Assembly: GCF_001661915.1 (NCBI RefSeq)
Contig: NZ_LYWY01000032.1
Coordinates: 186,001 to 250,000 of the forward strand
Reading direction: 5' to 3'
From: Croceicoccus pelagius
GTDB lineage: Bacteria; Pseudomonadota; Alphaproteobacteria; Sphingomonadales; Sphingomonadaceae
Length of the DNA stretch: 64,000 nt
The notes below the pieces were generated by a model. That model was not told the DNA's origin, searched no databases, and worked only from the letters and a program-made list of their open reading frames with translations. Positions 16,556 through 24,092 of this stretch are shown here, piece after piece (the stretch's first letter is position 1; every line of letters starts with the position of its first letter). A program made the position numbers and the translations under genes.

Positions 16556-17383
16556 ATGGGAAAACTGTTTACGCCGCGCACGCTTGCCGCGGCGGGCGTT
16601 GCGGCCTCGTCGCTGCTTCTTTCAGGCTGCCTTCTGACGCCGGGGGCCTTTACCTCGGAACTGACGCTGTCGAAGGGCGGGGCCTTCACGTTCACTTATG
16701 ACGGCGAGATCGCCGCAATGGGGCTTTCCGACCTCGCCCGCATGGGTTCGAACAAGGAATTCGCGGCCGAGTGCTACGACGACGACTTCGAAGAAACCGA
16801 ATGCACGGCTGCGGAAACCGCCGAGCAGAAGGCAGAGTGGGAGGCCGAGCAGGCCAAGGACAAGGCCGAGAAGGAACAGTTCGTCCAGATGATGGGCGGG
16901 CTCGACCCCGCCGATCCGGAAAGCGCGCAGAAGCTGGCGGATTCGCTGTCGAAGCAGGCCGGTTTCCGCAGCGTTTCGCACAAGGGCAACGGGGTCTATG
17001 ACGTCGACTTCGCGGTCAGCGGGCAGATGACGCACGGCTTCGTCTTCCCGATGGTCGAGAAGATGCCCACGATGTCGCCTTTCGTTGTCGCGATCCCGCG
17101 CGGCGACGGCAGCATCCGGATCGAGGCACCGGGATTTGGCGGCAACGATTCGATGGTCGACCCGAGCCTGGCGATGATGATGGGCATGGCCTCGAAGCAG
17201 GCCGGCGGCGACGCGCCCAAGGCCGTCCTGCCCGACGGCACTTTCACCATCCGCACCGATGGCCGGATCCTTGCCAACAACACTGACGATGGCCCGGCAG
17301 AGGCCGGCGGCATGCAGGTGCTGCGCTGGGAAGTCACTTCTGGCAGCAAGATCGCACCTACGGCGCTCATCGCGCTCGACTGA
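16556..17383 (+). CDS. Uncharacterised lipoprotein
   Basis: The product is 275 residues, with a GGAGGG site seven bases before the ATG. The N-terminal signal ends in the lipobox LLLSGC, placing the lipidated cysteine at residue 25. A strand-rich segment follows, then a highly charged KAEWEAEQAKDKAEKEQ helix (about 85-105) and a Met/Gly-rich region. I do not recognise a named domain. It is probably co-transcribed with rlmB and ends at a strong bidirectional terminator shared with hup. Confidence 0.7.
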   Translation: MGKLFTPRTLAAAGVAASSLLLSGCLLTPGAFTSELTLSKGGAFTFTYDGEIAAMGLSDLARMGSNKEFAAECYDDDFEETECTAAETAEQKAEWEAEQAKDKAEKEQFVQMMGGLDPADPESAQKLADSLSKQAGFRSVSHKGNGVYDVDFAVSGQMTHGFVFPMVEKMPTMSPFVVAIPRGDGSIRIEAPGFGGNDSMVDPSLAMMMGMASKQAGGDAPKAVLPDGTFTIRTDGRILANNTDDGPAEAGGMQVLRWEVTSGSKIAPTALIALD

Positions 17384-17406
17384 TTGCAGTCGGCATACCG
17401 GCAAAG

Positions 17407-17450
17407 AAAAAGCCGCGCGGGAGATGATCCCGCGCGGCTTTTTCTTTTTG
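17407..17450. terminator. Bidirectional rho-independent terminator
   Basis: A perfect 16-bp stem (17407-17422 with 17428-17443) with a GATGA loop is flanked by T-rich sequence on the plus strand and, read from the other side, on the minus strand. It lies between the convergent lipoprotein and hup genes and can stop transcription from both. Confidence 0.9.
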
Positions 17451-17483
17451 CGACCCCGTTGTCAGGGGTTCGAAAGACGCGTC

Positions 17484-17756
17484 TTAGTTGACGGCGTCCT
17501 TCAGGCCCTTGCCGGCCTTAAACTTCGGCTGGGTGGAGGCCTTGATCGTCATCGGTTCGCCGGTGCGCGGGTTGCGACCGGTCGACGCCTTGCGCTTCGC
17601 GACCGAGAACGTGCCGAAGCCAACGAGGCGGACTTCGTCACCCTTTGCAAGGGCGGCGGTGATGGCATCGAACACACCTTCGACAGCCTTCGTCGCGTCG
17701 TTGCGCGAAAGGCCGCTGGTTTCCGCGACGGTCCCGATGAGTTCGTTCTTGTTCAT
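17484..17756 (-). CDS. hup: HU family histone-like DNA-binding protein
   Basis: The product is 90 residues, the standard HU length. The N-terminal helical dimerisation part (MNKNELIGTVAETSGLS) is followed by the conserved VGFGTFSV turn and the DNA-binding beta arm with GRNPRTGEP and the closing FKAGKGLKDAV. HU bends and compacts DNA as a dimer. The gene lies downstream of lon on the same strand, an order common in alphaproteobacteria. A 282-bp gap and a 5'-leader hairpin (17808-17826) suggest its own promoter. Confidence 0.96.
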   Translation of the reverse strand: MNKNELIGTVAETSGLSRNDATKAVEGVFDAITAALAKGDEVRLVGFGTFSVAKRKASTGRNPRTGEPMTIKASTQPKFKAGKGLKDAVN

Positions 17757-17807
17757 TTGGTAAAGACCCCCTTTTGGTTCTTCGTTTTAAAATTCGTGGG
17801 AGGCGAT

Positions 17808-17826
17808 TGCGGAGTGAATCTCCGCA
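17808..17826 (-). promoter_or_regulatory. Hairpin in the leader of hup
   Basis: TGCGGAG, TGAAT loop, CTCCGCA forms a perfect 7-bp stem 52 bases upstream of the hup start. There is no U-tract, so it is not a terminator. It may stabilise the leader or be an operator. No more can be said from sequence. Confidence 0.3.
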
Positions 17827-18038
17827 CGCCGATCGCGTTGAGCGAATGCGCGGGAATGGAGCGACTTTTTACATTCGTGTCAAAGCCAAATAGGCTCGGA
17901 AACGGGCAAATTCCGCCATTTTTTCGATGAAATGAGGTTAACGGCCCGTCATCCGACTGACATGCAGATCCATGGTGCACTGCAGCATGCTTTTTGTTGC
18001 ACCTGCAACCGCATCGGCCGCAGGGTACAACAACAGAA

Positions 18039-20435
18039 TCAATGTGCAGTCGGCGCGACCGGACCTCCGCCGTGGACAGGCGCAGGCTGGCTCGCGATGT
18101 CGTCCTCATCGCTCCACTCGATGGGGTGGAGCGGTTCGGAAAGAGCGCGAGCCAGAACCTCGTCGACGTGACTGACGGGTATTATCTCCAGACGCTCGAC
18201 GATGTTGGCCGGAATTTCGACGAGATCCTTCTCGTTCTCTTCCGGAATCAGCACCGTCTTGATGCCGCCACGCAGCGCGGCGAGCAGCTTTTCCTTCAAC
18301 CCGCCAATGGCGAGAATACGGCCGCGCAGCGTGACTTCGCCCGTCATCGCAGTGTCGGCGCGGACCGGAATGCCCGTCAGTGTCGAGACGATGGACGTCA
18401 CCATGCCGATGCCCGCGCTGGGGCCGTCCTTCGGAACGGCTCCTTCGGGCAAGTGAATGTGAATGTCCTTGCGGTGGAAGATCGACGGCTTGATGCCGTA
18501 AGCAGGCGCACGCGCCTTCACGAAAGAGAACGCGGCCTGAATGCTCTCGTTCATGACCTCGCCCAGCTTGCCCGTCGTGCGGACCTGTCCCTTGCCCGGC
18601 ACCGTCACGCTTTCGATCGTCAGCAGTTCGCCGCCCACTTCGGTCCAAGCCAGGCCCGTGACCGCGCCGACCTGGTTCTCGTCGTCGCTCATCCCGTGCT
18701 TGAACTTGCGCACGCCCGCAAAATCGCCAAGGTTCTCGGGCGTGATCGTGACGGTCTGCACTTCGCCTTCGAGGATTTTGCGCAAGGACTTGCGGGCCAG
18801 ACGCGCAATCTCACGTTCCAGCGTGCGGACGCCGGCTTCGCGGGTATAGTAGCGAATGAGGTCGCGAAGCGCGGGTTCGGTCAGTTCAAACTCGCCCTTC
18901 TTCAGTCCGTGCAGTTCAACCTGCTTGTCGACGAGATGGCGCTGCGCGATCTCGACCTTTTCATCCTCGGTGTAACCTTCGAGTCGAATGATCTCCATAC
19001 GGTCCAGCAACGGCTGCGGCAGGTTCAGCGAGTTCGCCGTGCAGACGAACATGATATCCGACAGATCGTAGTCGATCTCGAGGTAATGATCCTGGAACTT
19101 CGCGTTCTGTTCAGGGTCCAGCACTTCGAGCAGGGCCGAGGCCGGATCGCCGCGGAAGTCCTGACCGAGCTTGTCGATCTCGTCCAGAAGGAACAGCGGA
19201 TTGTTCGTGCCCGCCTTCTTCAGGTTGGACACGATCTTGCCCGGCAGCGAACCGATGTAGGTGCGGCGGTGGCCACGGATCTCGGCCTCGTCACGCACGC
19301 CGCCCAGCGACTGGCGCACGAATTCGCGGCCCGTTGCCTTCGCGATCGACTGGCCGAGTGAAGTCTTGCCGACACCAGGAGGGCCGACGAGGCACAGGAT
19401 CGGACCTTTCAGCTTCTTCGTGCGCGCCTGCACCGCCAGATATTCGACGATGCGGTCCTTGACCTTGTCGAGAGCATAGTGATCGGCGTCGAGCACTTCC
19501 TGCGCCGTGCCGATGTCCTTCTTCAGGCGGCTCTTCTTGCCCCAGGGCAGGCCGAGCAGCACATCGAGGTAGTTGCGGATGACGGTCGCTTCGGCCGACA
19601 TCGGCTGCATCGACTTCAGCTTCTTCAGTTCTGCATCGGCCTTGGCGCGTGCTTCCTTCGAAAGCTTCGTGCCTTCGATCTTGGCAGCCAGTTCGGCGAT
19701 TTCGTCGCCGCCTTCATCGCCGCCGCCCAGTTCCGACTGGATCGCCTTCAGCTGTTCGTTGAGGTAATATTCGCGCTGCGTCTTTTCCATCTGGCGCTTC
19801 ACGCGCCCGCGGATGCGGCGTTCGACCTGCAGCACGCCCAGTTCGCCTTCCATGAAGGAAAGCGCCATTTCCAGCCGTTTCACCGGGTCCCGCTCGGTCA
19901 GCATCGCCTGCTTGTCGGAGACCTTCGCCGCGATGTTCGAGGCGACGGCATCGGCAAGGCGCGAGGCATCGTCGATCTCGCCAAGCTGTTCGCCCGCGTC
20001 CGCCGACAGCTTCTTGTTGAGCTTGGCGTAGTCGTTGAACTGTTCCAGCACCTGCCGCATCAGGGCCGAAACTTCGGTCCCGCTGGCGGTGATTTCATCC
20101 AGCAGCTCAACCTTGCCGGTCAGCAAGGCGGCATTGTCGTCCAGTTCGATGAGACGCGCACGCTGCTGCCCTTCGACCAGTACGCGCACGGTGCCGTCAG
20201 GAAGTTTCAGAAGTTGCAGGACACTGGCTACGACGCCGATGTCGTACATATCGTCCGCGCCCGGATCGTCACAGCCCGGATCGAGCTGCGAGACAAGCAT
20301 TATGTCCTTGTCGCCGGCCATCGCCGCCTCGAGCGCGGCAACCGACTTGTCACGCCCCACGAAAAGCGGGACGACCATGCCCGGAAACACGACAATGTCG
20401 CGCAGGGGCAGCAGGGGAAATTCGTTCATCGACAT
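18039..20435 (-). CDS. lon: ATP-dependent Lon protease
   Basis: The product is 798 residues from the ATG at 20435, preceded by GGACGGA; the open frame reaches 20468. The order is an N-terminal Lon substrate-binding domain (about 1-200), a helical region, the AAA+ module with Walker [16 protein letters not shown] and sensor segments, and the proteolytic domain. The last has the serine motif PKDGPSAG and the lysine in [14 protein letters not shown], forming the Ser-Lys dyad. Lon degrades misfolded and regulatory proteins in the cytosol. The C-terminal tail is slightly extended and Pro/Gly-rich. A heat-shock promoter candidate lies upstream. Confidence 0.97.
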   Translation of the reverse strand: MSMNEFPLLPLRDIVVFPGMVVPLFVGRDKSVAALEAAMAGDKDIMLVSQLDPGCDDPGADDMYDIGVVASVLQLLKLPDGTVRVLVEGQQRARLIELDDNAALLTGKVELLDEITASGTEVSALMRQVLEQFNDYAKLNKKLSADAGEQLGEIDDASRLADAVASNIAAKVSDKQAMLTERDPVKRLEMALSFMEGELGVLQVERRIRGRVKRQMEKTQREYYLNEQLKAIQSELGGGDEGGDEIAELAAKIEGTKLSKEARAKADAELKKLKSMQPMSAEATVIRNYLDVLLGLPWGKKSRLKKDIGTAQEVLDADHYALDKVKDRIVEYLAVQARTKKLKGPILCLVGPPGVGKTSLGQSIAKATGREFVRQSLGGVRDEAEIRGHRRTYIGSLPGKIVSNLKKAGTNNPLFLLDEIDKLGQDFRGDPASALLEVLDPEQNAKFQDHYLEIDYDLSDIMFVCTANSLNLPQPLLDRMEIIRLEGYTEDEKVEIAQRHLVDKQVELHGLKKGEFELTEPALRDLIRYYTREAGVRTLEREIARLARKSLRKILEGEVQTVTITPENLGDFAGVRKFKHGMSDDENQVGAVTGLAWTEVGGELLTIESVTVPGKGQVRTTGKLGEVMNESIQAAFSFVKARAPAYGIKPSIFHRKDIHIHLPEGAVPKDGPSAGIGMVTSIVSTLTGIPVRADTAMTGEVTLRGRILAIGGLKEKLLAALRGGIKTVLIPEENEKDLVEIPANIVERLEIIPVSHVDEVLARALSEPLHPIEWSDEDDIASQPAPVHGGGPVAPTAH

Positions 20436-20524
20436 AGAGTCCGTCCGAAAGATACGATCACATGCCATCCATCATAGGATGGTCTGCGCGAACCGGTTTC
20501 GCCCTTCTCGCGCCGTTTCCCCCG

Positions 20525-20552
20525 ATATGGGGTTTTTCCGCCCGACGACAAG
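20525..20552 (-). promoter_or_regulatory. Candidate sigma-32 heat-shock promoter of lon
   Basis: On the minus strand CTTGTC (20552-20547) is followed after 14 bases by CCCCATAT (20532-20525). This matches the E. coli sigma-32 pattern CTTGAA-N13-17-CCCCATNT closely. It lies between ybaB and lon, giving a leader of roughly 80-85 nt. lon is a known heat-shock gene in proteobacteria; activity here is inferred from sequence only. Confidence 0.6.
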
Positions 20553-20571
20553 CAAACTGACACGTCTTCGA

Positions 20572-20916
20572 TCAGAGGCCCAGCTTCGAAAGGTCGAAAC
20601 CGGGGGGAAGTCCGGAATTCTGCTGAACCTTGGCCATTTCCTCGCCCGCCTTCTGGTCGGCCCGCTGGCGCGCATCGTTGAAAGCCGCGGTGATAAGGTC
20701 TTCCAGCATCTGTTTTTCAGACAGGACCATCAGGCTGTCGTCGATCGACACGCCGAGGATGCGGCCCTTGGCGGTGCAGCGAATCTTGACCATGCCGCCA
20801 CCCGACTGGCCTTCGACCTCGATCGCGTCGAGAGTCGCCTGCGCATCGTTCATCTGTTTCTGGATCGTCTGGGCCGCCTGTTGTGCAGCCTGGATCATCT
20901 CTTCCATCGATTTCAT
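20572..20916 (-). CDS. ybaB: YbaB/EbfC family nucleoid-associated protein
   Basis: The product is 114 residues. An N-terminal amphipathic helix (MEEMIQAAQQAAQTIQKQM) is followed by the sheet region with GGMVKIRCTAKG and the DLITAAFNDARQRA helix typical of the family. YbaB/EbfC proteins are dimeric, bind DNA and are almost always encoded directly downstream of dnaX, as here (56-bp gap). A role in nucleoid organisation or replication-repair is known for the family. Confidence 0.95.
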   Translation of the reverse strand: MKSMEEMIQAAQQAAQTIQKQMNDAQATLDAIEVEGQSGGGMVKIRCTAKGRILGVSIDDSLMVLSEKQMLEDLITAAFNDARQRADQKAGEEMAKVQQNSGLPPGFDLSKLGL

Positions 20917-20972
20917 CGGTCTTTGTCCTTTCCTAGCCGCCTTCGCCCCAACTCATGGGGCACCGGTCGACA

Positions 20973-22781
20973 TCAGGCCCTACGCTGGTCCCGCTCATGC
21001 TCGAGCAGCTTGGCGTCGGGAAAATTTTCCATCGCGGCCTTCACCATCGGCGAATTACGGACAATTTCCGCTTCCGCCTCTGCCTCGGCCTTGCGGCGTT
21101 CGGTGATCGTGGGCGTGCCTTCCTGGTCAGGCGCGGCCCTGTCGACCTGCCAACGTTCGCCGGTTGCGCGGTAGAGCGCATCGCGAAGGTCGGCGGCCGG
21201 ATCGTCGGTGAAACCGGGTGCCAGTTGGTAAGTCAGGCGCCCCGGCGCAAGATCCACGACGCGGATCCAGTCGGTCATGATCTGGCCGACCTGCAAGCGC
21301 CCCGCCGCCTCGACCTGCGCGATCAGGCGGTCCCAGTCGGGCGCAGGGCCGGACGGGACTTGCGCGACCGACGCGGCATCGCCCGAGGGCGCATCGCCGG
21401 CAGGGGCTGACGGCGCAGGCGGATTGGCGGCGAGTTCGTCCAGCTTGCGAAGCAGCGATCCGGGATCGGGCATGTCTGATGCGTGCAGCACGCGAAGCAG
21501 CGCCATCTGCGCGGCCACGATCGGTTCGGGCGCGCTACGCACTTCCTCGTGTCCCTTCAGCAACAATTGCCACATCCGGTGGACCTGCGCCGGACCCAAC
21601 TTCTGCGCCCAGCCGGTCAGTTCCTCGCGCTCTTCGGCGCTCGGCCCGTCGGCTTGACCCTTGCCGAGTTGTGTCAGCGCAATACGATGAACGAGGTCCA
21701 TTTGCCCGCGCATGACCGCGATGGGTTCCACGCCCAGCGAATACTGCCGGTCAAGAACGTCGAGCAACTCGGGGCCGTTACCCGTCAGGATTGCGGAAAG
21801 CAGGCGGCGCTGCACGCCCTTGTCGGCAAGGCCAAGCATGTCGCGGACCTGTTCGGCGGTGACGTGCGTGCCTTCGCCCTCACTCGCCATGTCGGCATGG
21901 GCAATGGCCTGGTCGAGGATGGAAAGGCCGTCGCGCACGGACCCTTCGGCGGCCGAGGCGACCATGGCCAGCGCCTCGTCCTCTGCCGTCACGCCTTCTG
22001 CGTCGCAGACCCTGGCGAAGTGTTCGCGCAGCATCGGCGCGGTGATGCGGCGAAGGTCGAACCGCTGACAGCGCGAGAGGACCGTGACCGGCAGCTTGTC
22101 CACCTCTGTCGTCGCGAAGAGGAACTTCACATGCGCGGGCGGCTCCTCAAGCGTCTTGAGCAGCGCGTTGAACGCGTTGCGCGACAGCATGTGGACTTCG
22201 TCGATGATGTAGATCTTGTAGCGGGCCGAGACCGCGGCATAGCGCACTGCCTCGATGATTTCGCGCACATCGTCGACGCCGGTGTGGCTTGCCGCGTCCA
22301 TCTCGATCACGTCGATATGGCGGCCTTCGGCGATGGCGCGGCACGGTTCGCACACGCCGCAAGGATCGATCGTCGGGCCGCCCTGCCCGTCCGGGCCGAT
22401 GCAGTTCAGCGCCTTGGCGATGAGGCGCGCGGTAGAGGTCTTGCCGACCCCGCGAACGCCGGTCATCAGGAAGGCATGGGCAAGCCGGTCGCGCTTGATC
22501 GCGTTGGCCAGCGTCTGGACCATCGCGTCCTGCCCGATCAGCTGATCGAAAGTCTGCGGACGATACTTGCGCGCCAGCACGCGATAGGGCTGCGCCGCAG
22601 GAGCGGGAGCCGCGACTGAGGGCGGTCTGACAGCCGCTGATTCGGGCGGTGCACCAGGCGTCACAGGGGCCGGATCGCCAAAAAGGTCGTTCTGACCAGC
22701 CGCCTCCAGCTCTGCCGCGCTGGGTTTCGGGTCTTCGCCTTCAGGCTCTTCGGAGCCGAAAATGTCGGGTGAATCGGACAT
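20973..22781 (-). CDS. dnaX: DNA polymerase III subunit gamma/tau
   Basis: The product is 602 residues. An acidic, Pro-rich N-terminal extension of about 65 residues precedes the clamp-loader AAA+ core, starting at YRVLARKYRPQTFDQLIGQ. Walker A is GVRGVGKTS, the zinc-binding cysteines include CGVCEPC, and Walker B is IYIIDEVHMLS with the arginine-finger SRC motif following. The C-terminal part (about 430-602) corresponds to tau domains. It loads the sliding clamp and bridges polymerase cores. It is the first gene of the dnaX-ybaB unit. The extension is common in sphingomonads; I saw no obvious slippery frameshift site. Confidence 0.96.
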   Translation of the reverse strand: MSDSPDIFGSEEPEGEDPKPSAAELEAAGQNDLFGDPAPVTPGAPPESAAVRPPSVAAPAPAAQPYRVLARKYRPQTFDQLIGQDAMVQTLANAIKRDRLAHAFLMTGVRGVGKTSTARLIAKALNCIGPDGQGGPTIDPCGVCEPCRAIAEGRHIDVIEMDAASHTGVDDVREIIEAVRYAAVSARYKIYIIDEVHMLSRNAFNALLKTLEEPPAHVKFLFATTEVDKLPVTVLSRCQRFDLRRITAPMLREHFARVCDAEGVTAEDEALAMVASAAEGSVRDGLSILDQAIAHADMASEGEGTHVTAEQVRDMLGLADKGVQRRLLSAILTGNGPELLDVLDRQYSLGVEPIAVMRGQMDLVHRIALTQLGKGQADGPSAEEREELTGWAQKLGPAQVHRMWQLLLKGHEEVRSAPEPIVAAQMALLRVLHASDMPDPGSLLRKLDELAANPPAPSAPAGDAPSGDAASVAQVPSGPAPDWDRLIAQVEAAGRLQVGQIMTDWIRVVDLAPGRLTYQLAPGFTDDPAADLRDALYRATGERWQVDRAAPDQEGTPTITERRKAEAEAEAEIVRNSPMVKAAMENFPDAKLLEHERDQRRA

Positions 22782-22925
22782 TGGCAGTCAATCTAGGCAC
22801 GCATGACGCCGGTGTCGAACCGTCAGGCGGGTTCAATCCGCCGAAAGTTGTGAAAGGTTTCGCCGCTGGCCGCAAACGCACAGCCCCGCAAAAGCGCGGG
22901 TCCGCAACAGAACGGTGATGTGATG

Positions 22926-23022
22926 AAAAAGGAGCCGGGCGACCCGCTGCCATCCGTTATGGCTGCTTCCTTCCGGACCTGACCAGGTTGGCGGACGCGA
23001 ACGTCCACCCGACTCCCGGTGG
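22926..23022 (-). ncRNA. ffs: 4.5S signal recognition particle RNA (small bacterial type)
   Basis: On the minus strand, opposite 22961-22984, lies the universally conserved SRP domain IV sequence containing GTCAGGTCCGGAAGGAAGCAG. The flanks pair into the long hairpin: the 5' GGAGTCGGGTG side with the 3' CGCCCGGCTCC side, including G-U pairs. A short T-run follows the 3' arm at 22930-22926. The ends are estimated within a few bases. The RNA binds Ffh for co-translational targeting. It lies upstream of dnaX on the same strand. Confidence 0.93.
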
Positions 23023-23154
23023 GCGATATGGCGATCTTCCCACGCGAACGCAAGTCCAAGATCGGAACAGAAAGGCCGCGATATGGTTACCTTGATTGGG
23101 GCTGGTTTCGGTGCGTGGTAACACGTTGCCATGGACAGAAAGGTTAATTCGCCG

Positions 23155-23688
23155 ATGCGTACCCGCCTCTTCACCGCACCGATCGCTGCCGCTGCAATTG
23201 CGGCGCTTGCTCTGCCCGCGCCCGTCATGGCGACCCCCGAATCGGAGCTTACCATGTCGATCGGCAGTTTCGAGGGTATCGATTTCGGCGACGACGCCGG
23301 CGAATTCGCCCGTGACGGAGAGTGCGACGACCTGCGTTTCGACGGCGAAGGCATGACACAAACGCCGCTTCTGGCCGAAGACCTCTATCACGACGCCAGC
23401 GACTGCCGCGCCGCGTTTAACGCCAACAAAATCACGCTCAGTCCGATGTTCATGCGCCTGTCGGGTGCGGCAGAGATCATCTGGGGCGACGATTCGGGCG
23501 ATTTCTCGCGTGATGGCGAATGCGACGATATGCGCTTCGAGGGCCCGGGGATGACGTTCACACCACTGATCGCCGAAGATATAGGCCGCGATGCCAGCGA
23601 TTGCCGCGCCGCCTTTCAGAAAGGCAAGATCACCTGGCGCGTAGGCCCGGTCGGCCGGCTCGACCAGGAACCGGCTTCTTTCAGCTAA
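23155..23688 (+). CDS. Secreted protein with tandem Cys-containing repeats
   Basis: The product is 177 residues from the ATG at 23155 (AAAGG upstream; an in-frame ATG at 23131 lacks a site). An N-terminal Sec signal ends near PAPVMATP. The mature part consists of two copies of a roughly 55-residue repeat. Each has the pattern GDD(A/S)G(E/D)F(A/S)RDGECDD(L/M)RF, then G-GM, then AED, then DASDCRAAF and a KITL/KITW strand. Each repeat has two cysteines, possibly a disulfide, and many acidic side chains that could bind Ca2+. The GECDDxRF and DASDC signature occurs in many secreted bacterial proteins of unknown function. A periplasmic or extracellular location is inferred. Confidence 0.75.
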   Translation: MRTRLFTAPIAAAAIAALALPAPVMATPESELTMSIGSFEGIDFGDDAGEFARDGECDDLRFDGEGMTQTPLLAEDLYHDASDCRAAFNANKITLSPMFMRLSGAAEIIWGDDSGDFSRDGECDDMRFEGPGMTFTPLIAEDIGRDASDCRAAFQKGKITWRVGPVGRLDQEPASFS

Positions 23689-23703
23689 TCAGGTAATCCG
23701 CGC

Positions 23704-23982
23704 TTAGCGGAAGTTGTCGGCGTAGGCCTGGATCTTCAGCCGGCGCGGCGGCGTCGGAACGACGTGCGCCTCGATCCCGTACTTTTCCGCATAGGCGACA
23801 GCCGCGTCACAGTCGGGGAACTTGAGCTGTACCTGCTGCTGCGTGTCGCCCGAACCTGCCCAGCCCATCAACGGATCGGGCTTCTTCGCTTCTGCCGGAA
23901 CGAAATCGAGCACCCATTCGCCCGTGCGCGCACGGCCGGACTGCATGGCATTCTTCGGACGCTGATAGATACGAGCGGGCAT
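23704..23982 (-). CDS. NDUFS4-like accessory subunit of respiratory Complex I
   Basis: The product is 92 residues. The pattern ARIYQRPKNAMQSG, W-LDF, PLMGWAGSGDTQQQVQLKF, AVAYAEKYGI and a basic C-terminus identifies the ETC complex I subunit family (mitochondrial NDUFS4, 18 kDa). Alphaproteobacteria carry this supernumerary NADH:ubiquinone oxidoreductase subunit alone, away from the nuo operon, as here. It stabilises the NADH-oxidising arm at the inner membrane. It is convergent with the preceding secreted-protein gene. Confidence 0.9.
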   Translation of the reverse strand: MPARIYQRPKNAMQSGRARTGEWVLDFVPAEAKKPDPLMGWAGSGDTQQQVQLKFPDCDAAVAYAEKYGIEAHVVPTPPRRLKIQAYADNFR

Positions 23983-24092
23983 GACGTTCCTTTTTGGGTC
24001 GGCCTTCGTGGGTCGGCTGTCCGGCGACCGTTATGCGATTCGCCTGCGCGGCTCAAGCAGGGACATGAGCCAATTCAGCGGTTGCGCCCAAA

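Noticed and set aside
17994-19361. Long plus-strand open frame of about 455 codons opposite lon
   Set aside because: It lies antisense to a clear Lon protein, has no ribosome binding site or family match and reflects high-GC codon bias.
20522-20537. CCCCGATATGGGGTTTTT-like plus-strand terminator
   Set aside because: No plus-strand gene ends nearby; the minus-strand heat-shock promoter reading explains the same bases better.
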